A stretch of DNA of 64,000 bases, from the NCBI RefSeq assembly GCF_036669915.1, contig NC_089324.1:16859631-16923630 (forward strand), given 5' to 3'. Both the position numbers and the translations under genes were made by a program. Source of the stretch: Pocillopora verrucosa. Lineage: Eukaryota > Cnidaria > Anthozoa > Scleractinia > Pocilloporidae. Below, one piece after another: positions 1 to 42,032 of the stretch. The notes under the pieces are model-generated. The model ran no database searches. It was not told the DNA's origin and saw nothing but the letters and a program-made list of their open reading frames with translations. Position 1 is the first letter of the stretch; each line of letters begins with the position of its first letter.

Positions 1-3000
1 CGGCGAAGCTCAGGTCTCCGGATACAAGAGGTACGCGTCAATTTGCTGGTGTCCAAACCTTTGTTTTGTATCGTGTATTTTATTTTCTTTGCCTTTTGGA
101 TCTTGTTTAAAGTAAGCAATGTTTGAGGCTATACTTTCCATGATTTTTTTATAGTGTTGTTGACCAGGCTTGGCAACTTTTGAAGTTGTACCTCGACAAG
201 CTTGGTCCACGTGATGGTCACGTGTACTACAGATGTGTAACCAGTAAACTGCTGTCAGCCGGGGCTACTCTGCCCACGTGGCTCGTGAATGATTACAAGG
301 TGAGAGGACGTGTGGAAGTGGTCACGTGATCAAGACCTGCGGTTTGAGGCTGCAAGAAATTTGTATGCGTTTATGAAAATTTTTGACGTTTTGTTAAATT
401 TGGAAACCAAAAAAGTTATTTTTATTTGCTGTTGCGCCATGTAACTCAACATAATAAGCACTTAAGATTTCAGAAGAACATTGACAAGCGGTAAAAGACG
501 ATAGAACGGATTTCATTTCGGCTTACTGGGCGAAAATCAATCTGACTTTTTTCAAGATTACAACAATTTGTTTGAAAGAGTTATTTGTAATGCTTAGAGG
601 AAATTTCCCCAGTTTGTTGCCATTTGAGTGTCATTTTACAGATAAGACACTATTACTCTGCCTATGTGCAGTTCAGAGCTTTTATTCAGCGGAAACGTTC
701 ATAGCCATTAAAACATAGGCGATCCTGTGATGTCTAATTTGCGTGAACTTTTGGCTAACGGGCTGGAAGATGTCGTCAAGTTGTGTGACGTACCTTACTG
801 ATAGACACTCCAGATGAAACCATCCTTTATCAGTGGTCACTGTTTTTCAAAATTTCGAAATGTTTCTACTCTAGCGCTTTAATGCCACCGAACTGCTCCG
901 TTTGTACATCAACTATGATCTTCTGCTGGAGGCTGTCATGTTGGCTGTTGAGTACATTGAAGCTGTTCTTGGAAAGGGTAAAGAATACTTTGGACTGACG
1001 GTGAGTTCACCTGTGAGCCGTGCCTTTATTTATTTTTGACACTGATCACACTCAGACGAGTTATCAATGTGAAAAGTTTATTTAGGATGAGTCAGCCAGT
1101 CTTGTAGAATATGCATCCTAATATGATCCTAACATATGTACACTGAAAACTAAGGGTTCTACAAAAGAACCCGTGCTACTCCAGATACGAAAAACCACTA
1201 AAAATCACTCTTCAGAAGTGACCAAAAAATATATGGAAACGTATTCCTCATCTGATGCAGCGGCATAATATCCCGAGGAAAGGGTAAACTAACCTGGTTA
1301 CACTGCTTACCACAAAGAAAAATCAATGAATGTAGTGATATTTTACAGGGATTTGGAAAACGAAAATTACATCAATACCAAAAAACAAAAAAAAGAAAGT
1401 GGTCAAACGTAAGACTGATCGACCTAGAATGACTTCATTTTCCCGCGAAACGCTTAGATAATCCGAAACTTCCATGATGCCATGCAACCCTCTTCAACGT
1501 GCCATCAGAATATTAATTTCTGACTAATTCGTTCCCATGTCACTCAAATGTCAGAAATAACATCTTTTTGGTCGAGACTGTTTCCTTTTTTTCTGATCCG
1601 TTCTAGAGGCTCTTTGTTTGGATACATATTCAGGGCACAACTGTTTTCAAGGGACGCAAACTTCAGTCCTTATTGGAAAATAATCCTTTAGGACTGGTTA
1701 TTTAAACAAAATTTAGCTGTCGTTTAACTGAACTGCGCTCTAAGCTAACTTCAATTTAGCTTAACTTTCTGTCTGAACAATCGTTTTTGTGAACAGCGTC
1801 AAAAGGGCCGAGAGCTGACAGTGGAAGAACATTTATTCAATTAAAGCAACCCTCTCATAGATAATGCCTATAAAGCCAACTGATTGCGTAAAGAGTGGTT
1901 TGGGTTAGTCCTCTTGTAAATAACCGGCCCCTAATCTTTGAAGTGGCAATTTAGAGCACTTTTTTTGAGTCTTAAGTGTATCCCTCAATGAAGGCCGCTA
2001 TATAAACCCTTTTGTACTAATTACCTTCATTGAAAGAACAGGTGAATTGAAGCGACACTTTTTCTATTCTTGAATTTGTGCCCTCTATTAAAGTTCCATC
2101 GTATAATCTTTGTATCTATGACCTTCCTGAAAGGGACACGTATTTTAGGGACAACTTTTCTAATCCCGAGAGTGTCCTTTGAACGGTCATTCTACTGTAT
2201 TAATACAGAAATCTTATTCCCAGGATGCTTTGCACGGCACCAGTCCCAGTGTGTGGGTTCCGTACGCTTCCCTGGATCAACTGCTGGTTCTGCTTAAGGA
2301 CGTGCAACCTGATTCCGAGCTGGCTCAGGTAAGATTCCTTAGCCCTTTGTGACCAGCATCTAATTTCTCCTTACAACATCACTCCCTGAATCAAACAATA
2401 GGGGCACGAGAATTAAGGAAATGATCAACAACTCTGAAGCACTGGATTGTTAAACAAATTCTTCATGTCAGCTTCTCGATGAAATGCAAAGAGAACAGTT
2501 TTGAGAATATGTATGCTCATATTAGGGTGAAAAGTATGAAGACTGTTTTTTAGTTGAGTGCTGCACAAGCAAAAGTAAAGCTCTTACATAGGTCAATCAG
2601 AACAAAGGGAAATATCAGATGGAGCCAGAAAGGAATAGATAAAGTTAAACATTTGATTGGCTGAGAGGGTGGAACGCGTTTTCCAGACCAGACATAGAAT
2701 GAAATATTGCAAAACCAGTCCTTTTCCGTTGAACTTTGGACACTCCTGTGAAAATTGCCCTATTTTAGGGACGGTAATTCCTGTTGGGGTTATTTTATGA
2801 AGGTAAGCTTGGTTTGCTTTTCCCCACCATTCAATTTTCTAATCATTTGTTGGCGGTGTTCGTTGGGTGAAAACATGCCTCATTGCACAAGAATCATAGC
2901 GAATTAATCATTCATTATTACAGGCACGTGATGAACTGAGAGAACTACTCGATGTGTTCCATGAGCAAGTGACATCAGTGTCACGTCATATGGTGCGTAT

Positions 3001-3055
3001 GCAACTGAAGCGTGCTCAGCGGATGCACGCGGCGGAGTCCATTCCAATGCAATGA
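1..3055 (+). CDS. NUP160: Nuclear pore protein NUP160, C-terminal part
   Basis: This is the 3' end of the gene for NUP160, a scaffold nucleoporin of the Y-shaped (NUP107-160) complex needed for pore assembly and mRNA export. Exon pieces are 1-30 (end of an exon, followed by GTACGC), 168-299, 875-1000, 2224-2328 and 2924-3055, ending at TGA 3053-3055. All junctions are GT-AG and each internal exon is a multiple of three. The translation follows the human C-terminus closely: an AWQLL block, then LRLYINYDLLLEAV, then VLGKGKEYFG, then VWVPYASLDQLL, then a charged helical tail ending in SIPMQ. The alpha-solenoid character and exact order make the family call firm. The 5' part lies outside the window. 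It was recognised from memory of the family, not by a search. Confidence 0.93.
1691..1931. repeat. Short TIR element (GGCCGGTTATTT ends), copy 1
   Basis: This is a non-autonomous DNA-transposon-like element in the NUP160 intron before exon 2224-2328. It starts with a slightly mutated GGNCNGGTTATTTA end and finishes with TAAATAACCGGCCC. It shares most of its length with the better preserved copy at 34557-34795. Confidence 0.75.
2335..2535. repeat. Dispersed short repeat, family C
   Basis: This intronic repeat of about 200 bp carries the block CACTCCCTGAATCAAACA and the block GAATTAAGGAAATGATCA. The same blocks recur at 38435-38601, 45117-45250 and 56417-56627. It contains no coding potential. 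Confidence 0.65.
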
Positions 3056-5216
3056 TTACATCATGAAAATGGTAGAGATGTAGTTTTGCGTACAAGAGAT
3101 CGAAAACACTTTCTGATAGAGGAAACTGATTGAAACTTCTACACAGTCGAACCGGATCGAGTTGGAACGCTTAGTTTACCTCTAGTCTTCTCTACTCGAT
3201 CGAATGTTTGCCCGATAATTTTTTGAGTAAGGTAATTCAGTGCCTTAGAAAGCATGCTAGCTAACGCTAAGTCGGACGCGTTGCCGAGCAACAGAACGGG
3301 TTCCATCAATCTACTGAATAAGATTCAGACTCATAAGAATACAAACGTTTCATGGATTTGTTACAAGAGACCATGAACAGAGAGAACTGATCCCTCATAC
3401 ACGCCCCTCGATTCCAATGATGATTTCCAAATTGAATTTTCGTGCCTTGTCGTACTGCGTGGCAATGTAGAGGATGACACTTCTCAGCTCGTTTTCCCTT
3501 GATCTGTAAGGTTCTGATCTTAACTACAATGGTAGAGAGCATAACGATTTGATTGTGGCTAAGATCCCAGTGCGTGGAATCGTGGTACAGTGAAAAGGAG
3601 CTATGTTAACACTCCAGCCGCGATGTTGACAAAAGCTAAATTACTCCTTATCTTTGCTATTGATTGTTATGATGGCAAGTGGCGAGAAAAAATAACCAAC
3701 TTGGAATTCTTTATCGTATAACATTCAATTCTGTGTTCTTGATAGAAATGTGTGGATTTGGCATGTGTGTACAAGTATGGCTTTATATCAACCCAAACCT
3801 CTTGTAAATAACCGTTTGCATTAAATACTGTTTCGAAAAAAAAGAAAAACTAGACTCAAAAGCCGTCTATTTTCATATGCCATCCAAAGAAAGAAGTAAA
3901 CAGTGTCATTAAAAATAGAAAAAAAAATGGAAAATTTGTTCGTAGAGTATTTATTGGGAAGCAGGGGGATAAGCTTGTCTGACTTTCCATTCCCCCACCC
4001 CCTCTCCCCCATGCTCTTTCCACTCTCTCAGTGCACTGGACGGACCATAACCCGGTCGTGATCATACACTTCTGTTCATGTGTGAAACACCTTACTCGTA
4101 GTGCCTCTCCCCCCCTCTTCCTAAGGAGTATAAATTGGCAACCGGCGAACCGTTTTGGAAACCTGATAAAAGCGAGGACTCTCCCCTTCCCCCTCCTCCC
4201 TCAACCTTTTCTCAGAATTTACTTCGCTTAAAGAGAGTTGTAGGGATCTGGGGTGGGAGACGCATGGGAGGGGCCTCCCCAAGAATATACCAAGCACATA
4301 TGACATACGGATAACAGCTGGAGAGGTTAGTACTAAAAGTTGCGATGTAAACACAAGGCAGATTTAGAATTACGCTTGAGGTGGAAGGCGTGAATTGTTC
4401 GTTTGTTGTCTCTTCTAACTGTTTTCCGCGCTGATGAGAAAATTTCTGCGTTTCTTGTTATTAAGAGATAACTTCTGATGACCTGCGATACGATTTTCTT
4501 AGCGTTCGATGAAGACAAAGCGAAAAACGAGGTAAATTTTGCCGTTCTTGCTTCAAGGATAGCTCTGCATTTTAATATATCCACCAGACTGAATCTAATT
4601 GCGTTCAAAGACCTATTAAAAGGACATACAACACTGTCGAGTTATTTTTGATATTTTAAAAAAATGGATCCTGTTCAAAATATTGGGAATCTGCTTCCTT
4701 CTTTTCTGTGACGTATTATTATTGTTATTTTTTTATTCTGAAAGTGAATTTTTTTTATGGTACTTCTTATCTCTCTGAGAGCTAAATTTGGATTTCCGGA
4801 AACTCGAATTCCTTGCTGTCATCTTCTCTGATAGGTGACTTTCGAAAGCGAATCTGCTTCACTATAAATAAATTTTCTTTACTGAAAGAAAGCTGTAATG
4901 ACATTAAACAGATGGCTTCATATGAATATCAAAAAGATATTTATGCATGAATTTATTATGGTTTTATTTCAACTGTTTCAAATGGTCGCCCTAAGGAGAA
5001 CATATTTTCAAAAATTGTTTTTTTTTTTTTAATTTTTTTTTATTTTTATCAGGATTGGCGAGTGTCTTCACTGAGCTTATCGATTGAATCCAATATCCTT
5101 TATTCAGGAGTCCTTACCAATATATTTGGACACGTGCCAATGACGTCACCAAGGTGCTTTTATAAACCTTGATCGATGATTCGATCGACAGACAGTGGAA
5201 TAGCAAGAAAATTTCC
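3056..5216. other. Intergenic region between NUP160 and SOSS-B
   Basis: I see no gene here. The short open frames on both strands (for example 3306-3542 and 4333-4608 on the minus strand) have no recognisable similarity, no splice-consistent extension and no coding-like composition. The right part should contain the SOSS-B promoter and 5' UTR. A poly-T run lies around 5020-5045. Confidence 0.6.
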
Positions 5217-9744
<4,528 letters not shown>

Positions 9745-9956
9745 CATAGTTAGACCTAGTAAATACAGTATGATATATTTCTTGCTCTAGTAACTAGTAG
9801 TGAGATTTATAACCTTTTGTATTTTGTACAAAAGTCCAAATATAATGTAGTGAATTAATTAAAAATCTCTTTTTATTAAAATGCAGAATTTTTAAAGTGC
9901 AAACATTGTTAATGTTTCTGTGTACATATGCTATTATTCTAATCAGAAGTTGACCT

Positions 9957-10141
9957 TCACCCTTAAATCTCACAAGTGATTAACATGTAACTTCTCCCTT
10001 TAATATCTGTACATAATCCTGCAGTTAGGTATTGAGAATATTTGGGTAGAAGTTGTTTTCATCCAACACCAAATTCTCATGGAAATATGTCACAGAGGGG
10101 AGAATTAACAATCTGTTCTTGGGAGTTTTAGAAGGGTTAAC
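9957..10141. repeat. TTAA-type short repeat, family A
   Basis: The copy carries GTGATTAACATGTAACTTCT near its left end and GGAGTTTTAGAAGGGTTAA at the right. Related copies are at 23657-23968 (interrupted), 37738-37951, 55498-55706 and 60819-61013. It sits in the 3' flank of SOSS-B. Confidence 0.7.
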
Positions 10142-10229
10142 CCGAGTGCAAACTCCCGTGATTTGACTGCAGGCACTCTAGGTTGATACAAGAGAGAAAA
10201 AAAAACATCATTTGTTTATTTTCCTGCAC

Positions 10230-12335
10230 TATTTATAATGCATTATGAATGCTCCAGGAATTCCTCCTTCTCAAGGAGATATAAATACATAAATATTGAA
10301 AAAATAGAAACTCGTTAGTTAGCTTTTGAAGACCATGAGCTATCCTTACTTTTCAAATTTGTAGCAAAATTCTATTGAATCAATATTCAGAAGGAATTTT
10401 CATGGCCTATGAAAGAACTGTAACTTTCACACTTGCACACAATACGCAGCTGATCACGCTTTTTCTAATGAGGTATAAAATGTCCAGGAATTTCTCTTTT
10501 TCGCAGTGATATAAAGGCATGAATATTGAAACAATAGAAATTGGTTAATGAGCTTTTTGGCAACTTGGAAGAACCACGAGCAAAACCGTATTTTCAAACT
10601 CATTAACAAAATTCTATTGTCTCAATATTCAGAGGGGATTTTCTCGGCCCACGAAAGACCTGTAACTTTCACACTTACACACAATTCACAGCTGATCACG
10701 CTCTTTCTAACGAGATATGAAATGTCCAGAAATTCCTCTTTTTCGCAGAGATATAAAGGCATGAATATTGAAACAATAGAAATTGGTTAATGAGCTATGG
10801 TAACTTGGAAGAACCACGAGCAAAACCGTGTTTTCCAACTCATTAACAAAATTTTATTGTCTCAATATTCAGAGGGGATTTTCTCGGCCCATGAAAGACC
10901 TGTAACTTTCACACTTACACACAATACACAGCTGATCACGCTCTTTCTAACGAGATATGAAATGCCCAGAAATTCCTCTTTTTCGCAGAGATATAAAGGC
11001 ATGAATATTGAAACAATAGAAATTGGTTAATGAGCTATGGCAACTTGGAAGAACCACGAGCAAAACCGTGTTTTCAAACTCATTTACAAAATTCCATTGT
11101 TTTAATATTCAGAGGGGATTTTCTCGGCTCACGAAAGACCTGTAACTTTCACACTTGCACACAATACACAGCTAATCACGCTCTTTCTAACGAGATATAA
11201 CGTATCTAGAAATACCTATTTTTCGCAAAGCTATAAAGGCATGAATATTGAAACAATAGAAATTGGTTAATGAGCTTTTGGTAACCTGGAAGAGCCACGA
11301 GCAAAACCGTGTTTTCGAGCTCATTAACAAAATTCTATTGTTTTAATATTCAGAGGGGATTTCCTCGGCTCACGAAAGACCCGTAACTTTCACACTTGCA
11401 CACAATACACAGCTGATCACGCTCTTTCTAATGAGGTATAAAATGTCCAGGAATTTCCCTTTTTCGCAGAGATATAAAGGAATGAATATTGAAACAATAG
11501 AAATTGGTAAATGAGCTTTTGGTAACCTGGAAGAACCACGAGCAAAACCGTGTTTTCAAACTCATTACCAAAATTCTATTGTTTTAATATTCAGAGGGGA
11601 TTTTTTCGGTCCATGAAAGACCTGTAACTTTCACACTTGCACACAATACACAGCTAATCACGCTCTTTCTAACGAGATATAACGTATCTAGAAATACCTA
11701 TTTTTCGCAAAGCTATAAAGGCATGAATATTGAAACAATAGAAATTGGTTAATGAGCTTTTTGGCAACTTGGAAGAACCACGAGCAAAACCGTGTTTTCA
11801 AACTCATTAACAAAATTCTATTGTTTCAATATTCAGAGGGGATTTTCTCGGTCCATGAAAGACCTGTAACTTTCACACTTGCACACAATACACAGCTGAT
11901 CGCGCTCTTTCTAACGAGGTATAAAATGTCCAGGAATACCTATTTTTTTGCAGAGATATAAAGGCATGAATATTGAAACAATAGAAATTGGTTAATGAGC
12001 TTTTTGGCAACTTGGAAGAACCACGAGCAAAACCGAGTTTTCAAACTCATTAACAAAATTCTATTGTTTCAATATTCAGAGGGGATTTTCTCGGTCCATG
12101 AAAGACCTGTAACTTTCACACTTGCACACAATACACAGCTGATCACGCTCTTTCTAACGAGGTATTAAATGTCCAGGAATACCTATTTTTTTGCAGAGAT
12201 ATAAAGGCATGAATATTGAAACAATAGAAATTGGTTAATGAACTTTTTGGCAACTTGGAAGAACCACGAGCAAAACCATTGTTTCAAACTCATTAACAAA
12301 ATTCTATTGTTTCAATATACAGAGGGGATTTTTTT
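10230..12335. repeat. Tandem satellite, about 8.5 units of 240-243 bp, each with a hairpin
   Basis: The marker GTTAATGAGCT recurs with starts of AGCT at 10551, 10793, 11033, 11273, 11514, 11755 and 11998, and a mutated AACT at 12241, giving steps of 240-243 bp. A diverged partial copy precedes it (marker at 10321, 230 bp earlier). Each unit contains two inverted arms: GAATATTGAAACAATAGAA followed by GGTTAATGAG, and CTCATTAAC followed by TTCTATTGTTTCAATATTC. The loop between them is about 50 bp. Some units have an open frame of 77-80 codons ending at the shared TAATGA. It is open in only some copies, so I treat it as incidental. Confidence 0.92.
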
Positions 12336-13062
12336 GATTGCTTATTATCCAAATTACAGACATTCGCACAAAGAGGTTGGAATAGATGGCGGGGAGTTAT
12401 TGGATTGATTTTCTTTGATTAAACAGATTGTGTCGATTAAGGAAACAGAAAAACCACCCAATGAAACAAAAATTGTATAAAAATAAATGTATTGTCGTAA
12501 GCTTTGTCTGTCATAATTTACAAGTGTACACAGAGATGTTCCATTACATTTTTGTCCATTAAAAATCGCTTAGATGCATGATTTCATTGTTCATATGATG
12601 AATTTAACCAATTAAACTGAGTCGAAAATTACGAGTGATATCAGTGAAGGTTGATGCAAGCAACAAGTAGAAAGTCTGGGCCAACAAGCGAGGGTACAAC
12701 GGAATCACGCTTGCTTACTTCCAGACATTTTCCATTGTTCTACATCGTTTTATAAATCAACGCCATTACATAAAACCACCTAATTCCACAGACAGCCAGG
12801 AGGAATTTAAAGTCAATAGTTATCAGTGATTTCATTGGTTTTTCTCTACTCGGCTTTGTAATTGGCCAAAAAAACGTGTGTTACCGCTTCAACCAATCAG
12901 ATAATCTCTAGTGACTGTTTCCTATGCTCTGATTGGCTGCTGTGATTAGTTTGGTTTGACGTAACTGCCCATGCTCTGACTGTATTTTTAGAGGCAACTT
13001 GCTCTTAAGTCTCATTATTGAATTAATATTGTACAGTTAAACAAATTTTTAGTCCTATGAAT

Positions 13063-13099
<37 letters not shown>

Positions 13100-13938
13100 T
13101 AACGTAACGTCAGCCTTTTAACTCTTACGGTGGCCAATTTACGTTTTCAACTCAATTGTTAACACTAAATTACCAAATTTTTAGTCCTGTCCAGCTCTAC
13201 AAAATTTCTTGTAAATAAATCAAAGCACCCAGTGCCTGCATTGTTTGCGATAGAAGAGCTAAACGAGAGGAAGAATTCTCGAATTCTTCTTGAAAATGAA
13301 ATGACAAAATCTACCATTTACAATGAAGTAATTCCCATCAAAATTAGAAAATTCCGCAGTCTTCCATTCTGGTCCACTTGCTTTTCCTCGGAGTCGCCAG
13401 ATTTTACGGTGATAATTTTACACTAGAAGAAGTAAACTCTCTACTCTTTCATTTCACAACGTTCCTTTCATATTCTACATGTATAGGAACTGAAACTGTC
13501 ATGATCATGATGAAAATAGACAAAACTATCTTCCTTAGCGAAGTTATTGCTATAAAACACCGAATTCTCAATTTTATCCAAAAAAAAAAAGATATTTCGA
13601 AGGGAGCATAACGACCAGGCCTTGTAAAATACTACCTAACTACATTCTGAGCTCAGCTTCCTGTAAGCTTTATATACTACCTAGCTAGAATCTCGATCAG
13701 TTTCCAGTAAGTTCAGGATTTCTTAAAGGAGATATGCAAAAAGCTAAATCAACTTCGCTGAATTGAAAATTTAAAACGAAATTCTCGAGGGACGCGATAT
13801 AACGCACAGGTCAAAATATATCACCTTAATATGTATACTGTCGCGAAGCTTTTGCACCAATCGCAGTGACTTACAATCTTTGAGACAACCATGAGAAATG
13901 GCGTGTTAGTCATGTGACAATACGTGGTACTTGTGACG
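12336..13938. other. Intergenic region between satellite and NBEAL 3' end
   Basis: I see no gene that I can support. Two open frames on the plus strand (13232-13426 and 13378-13611) have no recognisable family. The stretch also holds a partial dispersed repeat at 13062-13178. The NBEAL 3' UTR should lie immediately left of 13939. Confidence 0.5.
13062..13178 (-). repeat. Dispersed repeat related to 27825-28013
   Basis: Read on the minus strand, this copy shares GGTAATTTAGTGTTAACAA and ACGTAAATTGGCCACCGTAA with the copy in NBEAL, and ends with the TTTCTTTAGAAACTTACCCC-like tail. It lacks the internal GACGTTTCGAGCG palindrome of the other copy. Confidence 0.65.
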
Positions 13939-40611
<26,673 letters not shown>

Positions 40612-40639
40612 TTTTGTTTTGGTTGACTAATTGTGTAAA

Positions 40640-40775
40640 ATCGCTCCAGGTCATCTGGGATTCTCACCTTGAGCATGATAGCAGACTGGTGTCGAGTCCT
40701 CTGCAAATGGATTTTCCGTTATGGAACAGACCAAAGGAACGTCCTCCAAACGAGATAGGGACACCAGTGATGATC
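40640..40775 (+). pseudogene. Relic first exon of an LCAT/PLA2G15-type phospholipase
   Basis: CTCTGCAAATGGATTTTCCG, GGAACAGACCAAAGGAACG and CGTCCTCCAAACGAGATA match exon 1 of the intact gene at 42033 nearly base for base over about 100 bp, including the position of the exon end. Frame-disrupting changes are present and no exon 2-5 follows before 42033. It lies only about 30 bp upstream of the NBEAL start codon, on the other strand. Confidence 0.82.
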
Positions 40776-42032
40776 GTTTAAGATAATAATGTAACCAGTG
40801 AATCGTCGCGTCTAATTCAGATGACGTAAATCGCAAGGAAAAAAAGCGACCAAGAAATAAGGTTTCAGAGAGAACCTGTGATGTGTTGTTGCGCTTTCTT
40901 GTAGAGTAGACCATTGTGCATAAATCATTGACCCTGTTTGATCTTGACAGCCGGAGCTTAATTTAGCATACGGTAATAACAAAAATCCCACAATATGTCG
41001 AAAAGGGCCGATTTGCACGAAACTTTGCCATTTTTAGACTTGATATCAAGATACTTTAGATATTAGCACCCAAATGCTACATTGTAAATTCGAGGGTAAC
41101 TAAAGTTTATTGATTGATTGATTGATACTGATTGAGAAACTTAATTAGACCTTGAAGATCAGCAGTGTAATGAGAATGTAGCATGCCCCTGTGATGCGTT
41201 CATCAGTGTGTACGTCCATTAATGTGTGTAACTTTCGCGTTGTTGCGGTAGTCAGAGCTCCCTATTGCGTTAGAGGTGTTAAGTACTCTTCACCGATAAC
41301 TGAAGTCCGTTTTCTGTGACGCACAAAATATAGCAAAATGGACAGAATTCACCGATAAAAAACAATGGCATTATTATTGAGAAATATTTTGGAAAGACAT
41401 TAAAGGACCTGTTTCCGTGTTTACATGGCCTCATCGAAAAGGAGACTAAATTCTCAAAAGTTGCGCAAAGCCTTAACTACGTCTCAGATTTGCTTACCTT
41501 TCCCTTCTTCCCTCAACACCCTCGGAATCAGAGGCCACGTAAGCATATGTCTCAACAAATATCCGTATTTTCATGATTATTTCAGGAAACAAAGATAAGA
41601 AAAAAACATTGTGGTGCATTGAAAGACCAGTTTTCTTTAGGAAAGCAAAACCCGACAAATTTTTTTAATTGAAACCTTTAAAGAGGTCATTTAAAATTGT
41701 TTTCCAGCTGTGCTGCTCAGTTTATTGTGCATCATTTCAAAGGAGCACAAGAATAATATGAATGTTTCAACAGCTGATGATGTGAGAAAAAAGACTGATT
41801 CTTTAGAATGCCAAGATAAATAGAAAGTAATACAAAACAAAACTTCAATCATCCGAAATTATATTCAGCATTGTTGACAAGTCTTTGGAAAATTACCAAA
41901 TAGTTCCATTTTCCACGCGTCCAGTGCCGAGCCAAGTCGACTGGCGCTAGCGCATGATTGGCCGTTCAAAAGCTCATATTAATTTTTACGGAACGTATGT
42001 AACGCAATTATCAGTTTCTCTTCACTCTCACA
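40776..42032. other. Flank of the phospholipase array
   Basis: I see no gene here. A short TTGA/TTGATTGA microsatellite lies near 41106-41135. The part around 41700-41860 (TTCATTGTGC-like, TTTCAACAGCTGATGATGTG) resembles 45715-45815 upstream of the decayed copy. This suggests that the duplicated unit included upstream DNA. Confidence 0.5.

Noticed and set aside
10230..12335. CRISPR array
   Set aside because: The repeated unit is about 242 bp with no short repeat/unique spacer alternation, and the surroundings are animal genes.
40651..41018. Minus-strand open frames as upstream NBEAL exons
   Set aside because: They run antisense across the relic phospholipase exon and show no NBEAL-like sequence.
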